Of a stretch of DNA of 8,568 nt, positions 1 to 6,535 are shown piece after piece. A model generated the notes under the pieces. The model had not been told where the DNA came from. It was given only the letters and a program-made list of their open reading frames with translations, and made no database searches. The position numbers were made by a program, and so were the translations under genes. The stretch is from Rhodoferax sp. UBA4127. Its GTDB lineage: Bacteria > Pseudomonadota > Gammaproteobacteria > Burkholderiales > Burkholderiaceae_C. Numbering within the stretch: position 1 is the first letter of the stretch; each line of letters starts with the position of its first letter. Where the stretch lies: positions 1 to 8,568 of the forward strand of contig DFWT01000268.1 in assembly GCA_002381045.1 (NCBI GenBank). The letters are read 5' to 3'.

Positions 1-375
1 AACGCCCGCATCGTGGCCGAAACCCTGACCAGTCGCGGCCTGCGCATTGTGAGTGGCCGCACAGAATCGCACGTCATGCTAGTGGATCTGCGCGCCAAAG
101 GCATCACCGGCAAGGAAGCCGAAGCCGTTTTGGGTGCAGCCCACATGACCATCAACAAGAACGCTATCCCCAACGACCCGGAAAAACCCATGGTGACCAG
201 TGGCGTGCGTGTGGGCACCCCGGCCATGACCACCCGCGGTTTCAAGGACGAAGAAGCGCGTATGACTGCCCATCTGATTGCCGACGTGCTGGACAACCCG
301 CGCGATGAAGCCAACATTGCCGCGGTGCGCGCCAAGGTGAACGCGCTGACCGCGCGTTTCCCTGTCTACGGCTGA
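1..375 (+). CDS. glyA: Serine hydroxymethyltransferase, C-terminal part (5' end outside window)
   Basis: The reading frame is open from base 1 and ends at TGA 373-375, giving 124 residues, roughly the last third of a protein that is usually about 415 residues long. The enzyme is a cytoplasmic, PLP-dependent transferase that interconverts serine plus tetrahydrofolate with glycine plus 5,10-methylene-tetrahydrofolate, the main source of one-carbon units. The visible part is the C-terminal domain. It contains the family-typical stretches TINKNAIPNDP, VTSGVRVGTPAMTTRGF (the Arg in SGVRVGTPA belongs to the substrate-carboxylate site in this family) and the terminal ARFPVYG, which closely matches the ARYPVYA ending of E. 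coli GlyA. The PLP lysine lies upstream of the window. nrdR follows after 38 bases on the same strand, a common pairing in Proteobacteria, so the two may be co-transcribed. The GTG at base 13 is an internal Val codon, not a start. Confidence 0.97.
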   Translation, partial: NARIVAETLTSRGLRIVSGRTESHVMLVDLRAKGITGKEAEAVLGAAHMTINKNAIPNDPEKPMVTSGVRVGTPAMTTRGFKDEEARMTAHLIADVLDNPRDEANIAAVRAKVNALTARFPVYG

Positions 376-413
376 CCCGACCACGCTGTCACTGAACCCA
401 GGCCACTGACCCG

Positions 414-863
414 ATGAAATGCCCGTTTTGCAGCCATACCGACACCCAAGTGGTGGAAACACGGATCGCTGAAGACGGGGGTTTCATTCGACGTCGGCGC
501 CGCTGCGCGTCGTGCGACAAACGCTTCACTACCTATGAGCGCCCGGACGTTACTTTTCCGACCATCGTCAAGAAAGACGGTCGGCGCATCGAGTACGAAC
601 GCAGCAAGTTGCTGGCCTCCATGAATTTGGCGCTGCGCAAACGCCCTGTCAGCACCGAACACGTGGACAGCGCTGTTGAGCGCATCGAAGAAAAGCTGCT
701 GAACTCCGGCCTGCGCGAAGTGCTATCCACTCGGGTGGGCGAACTGGTGATGGCACAGCTCAAAAAGCTCGATAAGGTCGCCTATGTGCGCTTTGCCAGT
801 GTGTACCGCAGCTTTGAAGACATCGATGACTTCAGGACCCTGGTGGACGAGGTGCGGAAGTAG
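414..863 (+). CDS. nrdR: Transcriptional repressor NrdR
   Basis: A complete 149-residue protein, the normal family length. NrdR is a cytoplasmic, nucleotide-sensing repressor that binds NrdR boxes upstream of ribonucleotide reductase genes and adjusts dNTP supply. Residues 1-45 form the zinc ribbon, with cysteine pairs Cys3/Cys6 (CPFC) and Cys31/Cys34 (CASC) and the very basic run IRRRRRC between them that contacts DNA. Residues about 49-139 form the ATP-cone, with the typical VKKDGRRIEYERSKL start and the VAYVRFASVYRSFEDIDDF end. The ATG at 414 is chosen because the conserved MKCPFC begins there; there is no clear Shine-Dalgarno sequence, which fits translation following glyA. The gene is complete and shows nothing odd. 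No NrdR box was recognised in the window, so its targets lie elsewhere. Confidence 0.97.
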   Translation: MKCPFCSHTDTQVVETRIAEDGGFIRRRRRCASCDKRFTTYERPDVTFPTIVKKDGRRIEYERSKLLASMNLALRKRPVSTEHVDSAVERIEEKLLNSGLREVLSTRVGELVMAQLKKLDKVAYVRFASVYRSFEDIDDFRTLVDEVRK

Positions 864-871
864 TTGGCGCT

Positions 872-886
872 CGGCAAGGCTTGCCG
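872..886. repeat. Short perfect inverted repeat after nrdR
   Basis: CGGCAAGGCTTGCCG begins 9 bases after the nrdR stop and can fold into a 6-bp stem with a 3-base loop. It sits between convergent transcription units (nrdR on plus, tRNA-Leu on minus). No T-tract follows it on the plus strand, so it is a weak candidate for an intrinsic terminator and may simply protect the 3' end of the mRNA or reduce read-through. On the minus strand, the bases immediately 3' of the tRNA (924 down to 910) read TCTTTTACTTTTTGG, a T-rich run that could terminate the tRNA transcript. Confidence 0.4.
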
Positions 887-924
887 GGCCGCTGACCAGT
901 TCAACCCGACCAAAAAGTAAAAGA

Positions 925-1011
925 TGGTGCGCGGGGCGGGACTCGAACCCGCACAGTATTGCTACCGTCAGGACCTAAACCTGGTGCGTCTACCAATTTC
1001 GCCACCCGCGC
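925..1011 (-). tRNA. tRNA-Leu, anticodon UAG (reads CUA and other CUN codons)
   Basis: The minus strand folds as an 87-base class II tRNA with encoded CCA (925-927). The acceptor stem is GCGCGGG/CCCGCGC with discriminator A. The D-arm is GCGAAATTGGTAGACGC. The anticodon loop TTTAGGT has anticodon TAG at 977-975. A long variable arm, CGGTA/TACTG with loop GCAA, is the hallmark of Leu/Ser/Tyr tRNAs. The T-arm is GCGGG-TTCGAGT-CCCGC. The D-arm and anticodon region match the E. coli tRNA-Leu(UAG) pattern, which separates it from Ser and Tyr. The anticodon stem CCAGG/CCTGA has one C-A mismatch at the top pair. The gene is convergent with nrdR and lies directly downstream of the efflux operon's terminator. 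No convincing promoter is visible; TAAAAT at 1067-1062 on the minus strand is a possible -10 without a good -35. Confidence 0.96.
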
Positions 1012-1044
1012 AAAAAAACAAAAGAGGCCGCGCTGGCGGCCCCT
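1012..1044 (-). terminator. Rho-independent terminator of the RND efflux operon
   Basis: On the minus strand the sequence AGGGGCCGC, loop CAGC, GCGGCCTCT forms a 9-bp GC-rich stem (1044-1036 with 1031-1023) containing one G-T pair, followed by TTTGTTTTTTT (1022-1012). This is a strong intrinsic terminator for transcription coming from the RND pump gene, whose stop is about 100 bases upstream. The last T of the tract is immediately adjacent to the first base of the tRNA-Leu. On the plus strand the arms are not followed by T residues, so the direction is clear. Confidence 0.85.
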
Positions 1045-1070
1045 GATTTAGATCTGGCGAGATTTTAACC

Positions 1071-1124
1071 TTGGTGAAGGGCCATCAGCGCCTGATCTTT
1101 CTCCTCGGTCGCCATCTTCACCAA
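1071..1124 (-). repeat. 9-bp inverted repeat in the 3' untranslated region of the RND operon
   Basis: TTGGTGAAG (1071-1079) and CTTCACCAA (1116-1124) are perfect inverted repeats separated by 36 bases. The inner segment holds a second small hairpin, ATCAG-CGC-CTGAT (1084-1096). The whole element lies between the pump stop codon (1140) and the terminator (1044-1012), so the transcript would end in a structured region. A function in mRNA stability or read-through control is only inference. A 16-codon open frame lies on the minus strand inside the element, but it has no sign of selection that I can see. Confidence 0.5.
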
Positions 1125-1139
1125 CAAACACTGCAAAAA

Positions 1140-4100
1140 CTATTTGCTGGTTGGTGTCACCTTGAACCAAGCCGCGTACATGGCCGGTAAGGCAAGCAGC
1201 GTCAGCACCGTGGCCACAATCAGGCCACCCATAATGGCCACCGCCATCGGGCCCCAGAACACCGAACGGCTTAGAGGAATCATGGCCAGCACAGCCGCCG
1301 CTGCGGTCAGCACAATCGGGCGCAAGCGACGAACGGCCGAGTCCACAATCGCCTCCCAAGCCAGCACACCTCGGGCGCGGTCCTGCTCGATCTGATCGAT
1401 CAAAATCACCGAATTGCGTTGGATCATGCCCATTAAGGCAATCACGCCCAGCAGCGCCACGAAACCGAACGGCCGGTTTAACAACAGCAGCGCACCAGCC
1501 ACGCCCGCAATGCCCAATGGCCCGGTCAAAAACACCAACATCGCGCGGCTGAAGCTATGCAACTGCAGCATCAGCAGCGTGAAGGTAATGAACAGCATGA
1601 CTGGCACACCCACCACAATGCTTGAAGAGCCCTTGGCACTTTCGGCCACCGCGCCTGCCACCTCAACGCGATACACCAAAGGATGGTCTTTAGCCCACTT
1701 AGCCTCCAGCGCGCGCAACTGGGGCAGCAATTCATTGGTGACCGTAGCCCCCTGCATGCCTTCCACAATGTCACTTTGCACGGTGATGGCGTAATCGCGG
1801 CTCTCGCGCCACATGACGCCCGGCTCCCAGGTGAATACCGGCTTGGCGATCTGTGTGAGCGGGATCGATTTGCCCGATGCCGTAGGCAGGTAGGCGTTGG
1901 CAATGTCGGTGATCGCATTGCGCTCATCCAGGGGTTGACGCAGCACGATGTCAATCAGCTTGTCGCCTTCGCGGTATTGGCCGATAGTGCTGCCATTCAA
2001 AATGGTTTTGGATGCCTGCGCAATGGCCTGGCTGGTCACACCCAAGGCGCGCGCCTTGGTCTGGTCAACCTCCAAACGCATCACCTTGATGGACTCGTTC
2101 CAGTTGTCGTTCACGCCGCGGGTATGGGCACTTTGACGCATGACCTGCTTGACCTCGTCGGCCATGTCACGCAGCACCACCGGGTCGGTGCCAATCACCC
2201 GAAACTGCACAGGGTAGTCCACCGGCGGACCGTTGGCCAAGACCTTGACACGGCTACGCACCTCGGGAAATTCCTGCGCCAATACCGTGGGCAGCGCCTT
2301 GTACAGCGCCTCCCGGGTGCGCAAGTCTTTGGGCATCACAATCAACTGCGAGACATTGGTCTGTTGAAAGATTTGCTGAATCGGCAAATAAAAGCGGGGC
2401 AAGCCTGAACCCACCCACTGCACCACGGACACCACGTCGGGTTCACGCATCAGGCGGGCTTCCACCCGCTTTGCCACTTCTTCGGTCGCTGCAAATGAGG
2501 TGCCCTCGGGCGACCACAAGTCCACCAGAATTTCTGGGCGGGTCGAATCCGGGAAAAACTGCTGCTGCACCCGTCCCATGCCTGCAATACCCAAACCAAA
2601 TAGTGCGACCGTCATGCCTATGGTGATCCAGCGGTGCCGGATGCATGCATTCAAGGCCCGACGAAAGGTGTTGTAGAACGGCGTGTCGTACATGTCATGT
2701 TCGTGGTCGGCCGCGCTGGCCTCCACATGGGGCGGTGTCTTGAGCAAACGCGTGCCCAGGTAAGGCACAAAATACACCGACACAATCCAGCTCAGGCACA
2801 AGGCAATCACGGTCACTGCAAAGATGGCAAAGGTGTACTCACCGGTAACGCTCTTGGCAATACCAATAGGCAGAAAACCCGCTGCGGTGATCAAGGTGCC
2901 AGTCAGCATGGGCATGGCTGTGATCTCATAGGCAAAGGTGGCCGCACGCACCTTATCGTAGCCTTCTTCCATTTTGCGCACCATCATCTCGACGGCGATG
3001 ATGGCATCGTCCACCAGCAGGCCCAGCGCAATGATGAGCGAACCCAGCGAAATCTTGTGCAACCCGATGCCCCAGTAATTCATGGCCAAGAAAGTCATGG
3101 CCAACACCAGCGGGATGGTGATGCCTACCACCAGCCCCGGGCGCACATCCAGCGTCCAACGCTTGTAAAACGGATGCTTGCCCGGCCGGGCGTGCAAACC
3201 CAGAGCCAAGAAACTGACCGCCAGCACAATCGCCACCGCTTCAATCAGCACCTTGACAAACTCGTTGACCGAATTGGCCACTGATTTGGGTTGGTCTTGC
3301 ACCTGGGCCAGCGTCACACCCATGGGCAGCGTGTGTTCAATGCGGTCAGTGGCAGCACGCAGCGCTTTGCCCAGGGCAATGATGTCGCCCCCTTTGGTCA
3401 TGGAGATGCCAAGGGCAATCACTTCCTCGCCCTGAAAACGCACCTTGACGGCTGGCGGGTCGACAAAATCACGCTTGATCTCTGCAATGTCGCCCAATCT
3501 GATTTGCCGACCGCCTGACTGGATGGCCAAGGCACGCAGGTCTTCCACCGCTGTAAATTGGCCTGCCACACGCACCTGCACCACATCCTGAGGTGTTTGC
3601 ACACTGCCGGCGGATTCCACCGCGTTTTGCTGCGCCAATTGAGCCAACACCGCGTTCAAATCCAGCCCCAGTTGCGCCAGGCGCTTTTGCGAAATTTCTA
3701 CATAGAGTTTTTCGTCTTGCACACCAAACAGCTCCACCTTGGCTACATCTGGCACCCGCAACAGCTGTTGACGTACCTCGTCGGCAAACACCTTGATTTC
3801 AGGGCGGCTGAAACCAGGCGCCTGAAGCGCGTAAATCACACCATACACATCACCAAAATCGTCGTTAAAAAACGGCCCTTGCACACCTTGGGGCAAGGTG
3901 CCACGCATGTCGGCAATTTTCTTGCGCACCTGGTACCAGACGTTGGTGACCCCTGCGCCGCGCGCGTAGTCCTTGATTTGCAAGGTAATCACGGTTTCGC
4001 CCGGTTTGGCGTAGCTGCGGATCACATCCGAGTAAGGCACCTCTTGCAGCGTGCGCTCCAATTTGTCGGTGACCTGTTCGGCCATTTGCTGGGCCGTTGC

Positions 4101-4292
4101 CCCTGGCCAGTAGGCACGCACCACCATGGCCCGGAAGGTAAACGGCGGGTCTTCGTCTTGACCCAGTTGGAAGTAGGCCGACATGCCTAGCACCATCAGC
4201 ACGATCATCAAAAAACGCGTCAGTGGCGCATGCTCAATGGCCCATCGCGACAGGTTGAATCCCTGCTCCGGATGCAAGTGGTTTTCGCTCAT
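1140..4292 (-). CDS. RND-family multidrug efflux transporter, inner-membrane permease (AcrB-like, HAE-1 type)
   Basis: A 1050-residue proton-driven exporter of the AcrB superfamily, which works as a trimer in the inner membrane and hands substrates to an outer-membrane channel. It has the standard arrangement of 12 membrane helices: TM1 near 24-41, TM2-TM6 in about 346-510, TM7 near 555-573 and TM8-TM12 in about 889-1038, with two large periplasmic loops between TM1/TM2 and TM7/TM8. TM4 carries the proton-relay pair Asp428-Asp429 (GLLVDDAI). The TM10 motif reads GMIQRNSVILIDQ, so Arg959 stands where AcrB has the relay lysine. The loop between TM2 and TM3 has an extra basic segment (ARPGKHPFYKRW). 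The start is ATG 4292, 7 bases after the adaptor stop, with GAGG five bases upstream. An ATG ten codons earlier would overlap the adaptor and is less likely. Substrates cannot be predicted. A heavy-metal CusA-type role is unlikely because the proton-relay and loop motifs follow the drug-efflux branch. Confidence 0.93.
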   Translation of the reverse strand: MSENHLHPEQGFNLSRWAIEHAPLTRFLMIVLMVLGMSAYFQLGQDEDPPFTFRAMVVRAYWPGATAQQMAEQVTDKLERTLQEVPYSDVIRSYAKPGETVITLQIKDYARGAGVTNVWYQVRKKIADMRGTLPQGVQGPFFNDDFGDVYGVIYALQAPGFSRPEIKVFADEVRQQLLRVPDVAKVELFGVQDEKLYVEISQKRLAQLGLDLNAVLAQLAQQNAVESAGSVQTPQDVVQVRVAGQFTAVEDLRALAIQSGGRQIRLGDIAEIKRDFVDPPAVKVRFQGEEVIALGISMTKGGDIIALGKALRAATDRIEHTLPMGVTLAQVQDQPKSVANSVNEFVKVLIEAVAIVLAVSFLALGLHARPGKHPFYKRWTLDVRPGLVVGITIPLVLAMTFLAMNYWGIGLHKISLGSLIIALGLLVDDAIIAVEMMVRKMEEGYDKVRAATFAYEITAMPMLTGTLITAAGFLPIGIAKSVTGEYTFAIFAVTVIALCLSWIVSVYFVPYLGTRLLKTPPHVEASAADHEHDMYDTPFYNTFRRALNACIRHRWITIGMTVALFGLGIAGMGRVQQQFFPDSTRPEILVDLWSPEGTSFAATEEVAKRVEARLMREPDVVSVVQWVGSGLPRFYLPIQQIFQQTNVSQLIVMPKDLRTREALYKALPTVLAQEFPEVRSRVKVLANGPPVDYPVQFRVIGTDPVVLRDMADEVKQVMRQSAHTRGVNDNWNESIKVMRLEVDQTKARALGVTSQAIAQASKTILNGSTIGQYREGDKLIDIVLRQPLDERNAITDIANAYLPTASGKSIPLTQIAKPVFTWEPGVMWRESRDYAITVQSDIVEGMQGATVTNELLPQLRALEAKWAKDHPLVYRVEVAGAVAESAKGSSSIVVGVPVMLFITFTLLMLQLHSFSRAMLVFLTGPLGIAGVAGALLLLNRPFGFVALLGVIALMGMIQRNSVILIDQIEQDRARGVLAWEAIVDSAVRRLRPIVLTAAAAVLAMIPLSRSVFWGPMAVAIMGGLIVATVLTLLALPAMYAAWFKVTPTSK

Positions 4293-4299
4293 GCTCGCC

Positions 4300-5484
4300 T
4301 CACTTGGCCACAGCCGATGCACCTGCAGCAGGCGCCACAGACGCTACATTTCCAGGAGCTGTTTGCGCTTTACTGGTAAGGGATAAAGCCACATTTTCCT
4401 TGTAAAGACTGACCTTTTGGTTGGGCGCCAGCACATGCACACCGGCCACCACCACCTGCTCGCCGGGGGTCAGACCACCAACCACCACCACGTCATTGCC
4501 ATCCGCCGTGGCAATCTGCACCGGCTTAGTACTCACGGTCATGCTGGTGGGGTTAAGCACCCAAACCACCGTGTTTTGACCTTCCTGCTTCAGGGCGCTG
4601 GTGGGCAAGCGCAACACCGGCTGCCCTGCACGAGACAGCGCGCCAGGCAACACCGACACGGTACTGCCCAGGGGCAGGCTGTCCTTGACATCCAGCGCGA
4701 CTTTGACCGCAAACGTGCGCGTCATCGTGTCAGCACTGGCAGCCACTTCCCGCACCACACCCTTCAAACTCTGGCCGCTGGCCCACGCCCGCACCGTCAC
4801 TGCCGAGCCTGCTTTGATGGCAGCCACTTTGTCCTCAGGAACAGAAAATGCCACTTCGCGTGGGCCGTCTTGAGCGACTGTGACCACAGGTGTACCGGCA
4901 GTGACAACTTGGCCACGCTCGGCCAACACGCCGGTCACCACACCGGCGGCATCAGCCCGCAACACCGCATAGCTGGCCTGGTTGCCTTGGGCGGTCAGTT
5001 GCGCTTGGGCCTGATCCAATTGCGCCTGGGCCGACTTGAGCGCAGCATCGCGCCGCTCCAACTCGGCGCCGCTGATGAAGTTTTGGGAGCGCAATTCCTG
5101 ATAACGCTTGAAGTCGGCGGCGGCCAGGTCACGATTGGTACGCGCTGCGGCCACCTGGGCCTGCGCTGCATCGTTGGCGAGTTTCAGATCCAGTGGATCA
5201 AGTTGCGCCAGTACCTGGCCGGCCTGCACCCGCTGGCCCAATTCCACCGGGCGCGCAATCAGCTTGCCCACCACCCGAAATCCCAGCCTTGATTCGACCC
5301 GGGCCTGCACTTGGCCAGCGTATTCCAGCACGGTTTGAGACGGCTGCAAACCCACGGTGATGACTTTCACCGAACGAATGGGCTCGGGAGGCGGCTCTGG
5401 CTTAGAGCAGGCTGGCAACATCAAGGCAACGGCTATAGTGGTCGCCATGCGACCCCACTGGGTGCGCAACAAATTGGATTTCAT
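4300..5484 (-). CDS. RND efflux periplasmic adaptor lipoprotein (AcrA/MexA-like membrane fusion protein)
   Basis: A 394-residue adaptor that would bridge the RND pump encoded directly downstream and an outer-membrane channel. A lipoprotein signal is visible: basic n-region (MKSNLLRTQWGR), hydrophobic core (ATTIAVALML) and lipobox LPAC with Cys26, followed by a Pro-rich linker. Next come the first half of the barrel-sandwich (lipoyl-like) domain (around RVVGKLIARPVELGQRVQAG), an Ala/Gln-rich alpha-helical hairpin at about 98-165, the second lipoyl half (VLRADAAGVVTGVLAERGQV), the beta-barrel and the membrane-proximal domain. The C-terminal 20 residues are low-complexity Ala/Ser/Pro/Val. The start is ATG 5484, with GGGGAG ten bases upstream; an in-frame TTG at 5505 has no ribosome site. 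The 7-base gap to the pump gene indicates an operon. No outer-membrane factor gene lies beside them, so the complex probably uses a channel encoded elsewhere. Confidence 0.93.
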   Translation of the reverse strand: MKSNLLRTQWGRMATTIAVALMLPACSKPEPPPEPIRSVKVITVGLQPSQTVLEYAGQVQARVESRLGFRVVGKLIARPVELGQRVQAGQVLAQLDPLDLKLANDAAQAQVAAARTNRDLAAADFKRYQELRSQNFISGAELERRDAALKSAQAQLDQAQAQLTAQGNQASYAVLRADAAGVVTGVLAERGQVVTAGTPVVTVAQDGPREVAFSVPEDKVAAIKAGSAVTVRAWASGQSLKGVVREVAASADTMTRTFAVKVALDVKDSLPLGSTVSVLPGALSRAGQPVLRLPTSALKQEGQNTVVWVLNPTSMTVSTKPVQIATADGNDVVVVGGLTPGEQVVVAGVHVLAPNQKVSLYKENVALSLTSKAQTAPGNVASVAPAAGASAVAK

Positions 5485-5513
5485 GGGCTTTTTGCTCCCC
5501 GACAAAGTACGTT

Positions 5514-5535
5514 AATGACCAACCGGTTACTAATT
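5514..5535 (-). promoter_or_regulatory. Candidate operator/promoter of the efflux operon
   Basis: An imperfect 22-bp palindrome centred on AACCGGTT (5521-5528) lies 30-51 bases upstream of the adaptor start; 8 of 11 base pairs are symmetric. It overlaps the likely promoter zone of the minus-strand operon: TAGAAT (5538-5533) matches five of six -10 bases and TTGACT (5543-5538) four or five of six -35 bases, but these two overlap and neither has a well-spaced partner. The size and position fit a TetR-type repressor site, as is common for RND operons, but no regulator gene is adjacent, so the assignment is inference. The 151-base divergent gap to hpnC holds nothing else clear. Confidence 0.35.
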
Positions 5536-5635
5536 CTAGTCAAGCTTGGCGCACCAGCGCGATTTTTTGTAACAACCCTTTGGAGTGAGGGTGCTTTACT
5601 GCGGTGCTCCGCTGTTAAGTCGACGAGGGCACGGA

Positions 5636-6535
5636 ATGCATCCTAGCCAAGCTAGCCGGGTCCAGTCTGCCGCGCCAGTTACCCACTATGAAAATTTTCC
5701 TGTGGCGTCCGTCCTGTGCCCTGCCCATCTGCGTCCGGCGGTGGCGGCGATTTACCACTTTGCCCGCACCGCGGACGACCTGGCGGATGAAGGTGATGCC
5801 AGCCGTGATGAACGACTCAACGCCCTGAACGCCTATCGGAGCGATTTGCTGGCATTGACCCAGGGTCGACCCATCAGCGACCAATGGCCGCAGGTCTTCA
5901 TGCCATTGGCCGACATCATCAAACGCCATCAATTGCCATTGGGTTTGCTGACCGACCTGTTGGACGCCTTTGAGCAGGACGTGCGCTTTACCTTCGAGGA
6001 GCGTCGCTATGCCAACGATGCCGAACTGCTGGACTATTGCCGGCGCTCAGCCAACCCCATCGGGCGCTTGCTGATGCACCTGTACGACATCACCGACCCA
6101 CAGGCGCTGGCACAGAGCGATCAGATTTGCACCGCACTTCAACTCATCAACTTCTGGCAGGATGTCAGCGTCGACCTGCCGCGCCAACGCTGGTACTTAA
6201 GCACCGAGGCCATGCAAGCCGCTGGTGTGACAGATGCCGATCTGCAACCCGACAGCCACAGTGAAAGCGCTCGGCAATTAATAGCTGCTTACACAGATTA
6301 TGCAAGGGGTACGATGCAAAAAGGTGCACAGCTTTGCCATCGACTTCCCGGCCGTGCTGGCTGGGAGCTGCGGCTGGTGGTGCAAGGCGGTCTGCGCATT
6401 CTGGACAAGATCGAGCAGTTGCACTTTGCCACCTGGCGCACGCGCCCCAAACTTACCGCGTCGGATGTGCCGTTGATGTTATGGCGTGCGGTGTGGATGC
6501 GCCCGACCTACTCGGCAGATTCAGGCACGCGCTGA
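5636..6535 (+). CDS. hpnC: Squalene synthase HpnC (hydroxysqualene synthase; trans-isoprenyl diphosphate synthase family)
   Basis: A 299-residue enzyme of the squalene/phytoene synthase fold. In the bacterial HpnCDE route, HpnD makes presqualene diphosphate from two farnesyl diphosphates, HpnC converts it to hydroxysqualene, and HpnE reduces that to squalene for hopanoids. The N-terminal HYENFPVASVLCP is typical of HpnC. The first Asp-rich motif is DDLAD (Asp47, Asp48, Asp51) after YHFARTA. The second is NFWQDVSVD (Asp176, Asp180), which fits HpnC rather than phytoene synthases. The conserved LPGRAGWELRLVVQGGLRILDKIE block follows in the C-terminal third. The ATG at 5636 is chosen because GAGG lies seven bases upstream and the conserved region starts shortly after; GTG codons at 5585 and 5591 are in frame but would add residues with no family counterpart. 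hpnD and hpnE are not adjacent in the window. The stop overlaps the convergent GST gene. Residues 214-230 are encoded by a tract with unusual codons, described separately. Confidence 0.85.
   Translation: MHPSQASRVQSAAPVTHYENFPVASVLCPAHLRPAVAAIYHFARTADDLADEGDASRDERLNALNAYRSDLLALTQGRPISDQWPQVFMPLADIIKRHQLPLGLLTDLLDAFEQDVRFTFEERRYANDAELLDYCRRSANPIGRLLMHLYDITDPQALAQSDQICTALQLINFWQDVSVDLPRQRWYLSTEAMQAAGVTDADLQPDSHSESARQLIAAYTDYARGTMQKGAQLCHRLPGRAGWELRLVVQGGLRILDKIEQLHFATWRTRPKLTASDVPLMLWRAVWMRPTYSADSGTR
6276..6325 (+). repeat. Possible short dispersed repeat embedded in frame in hpnC
   Basis: The tract beginning TTAATAGCTGCTTACACAGA (6278-6297) and running to the AAAAAGG near 6324 resembles, from memory, the short ATAGCTGCTT...AAGGG.TAC... 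element that occurs in many intergenic and some coding places in Comamonadaceae genomes. It is richer in A and T than the surrounding gene and contains the codons TTA, ATA and AGG close together, which are uncommon in such genomes. The protein remains in frame and reads LIAAYTDYARGTMQKGA, which seems to keep normal HpnC spacing before the LPGRAGW block. A chance resemblance is quite possible, since only one copy is visible here. Confidence 0.35.

Noticed and set aside
1065..1115. Minus-strand 16-codon open frame (MATEEKDQALMALHQG) after the pump gene
   Set aside because: It is too short to judge, lies within an inverted repeat and has only a poor ribosome site; it is recorded under the 3' untranslated region finding instead.
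1683..2408. Long plus-strand open frame opposite the RND pump gene (also 2634-3284, 3558-4190 and 4417-5292)
   Set aside because: The translations are His/Gln/Gly-rich with no recognisable domain, and they lie entirely antisense to well-supported efflux genes; this is the expected shadow of GC-rich coding DNA.
4293..4322. Ten-residue N-terminal extension of the RND pump starting at ATG 4322
   Set aside because: It would overlap the adaptor coding sequence by 23 bases and lacks a ribosome site as good as GAGG before ATG 4292.
5485..5505. TTG start at 5505 for the adaptor protein
   Set aside because: It would add seven residues before the signal peptide and has no ribosome-binding sequence, while the ATG at 5484 has GGGGAG upstream.
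5549..5568. GCGC-ACCA-GCGC followed by GATTTTTT as a plus-strand terminator
   Set aside because: The stem is only 4 bp and no plus-strand gene lies upstream that would need it.
5585..5635. GTG starts at 5585 or 5591 for hpnC
   Set aside because: GGAG precedes GTG 5591, so it is possible, but the extra residues have no counterpart in HpnC proteins and the ATG at 5636 has its own GAGG.
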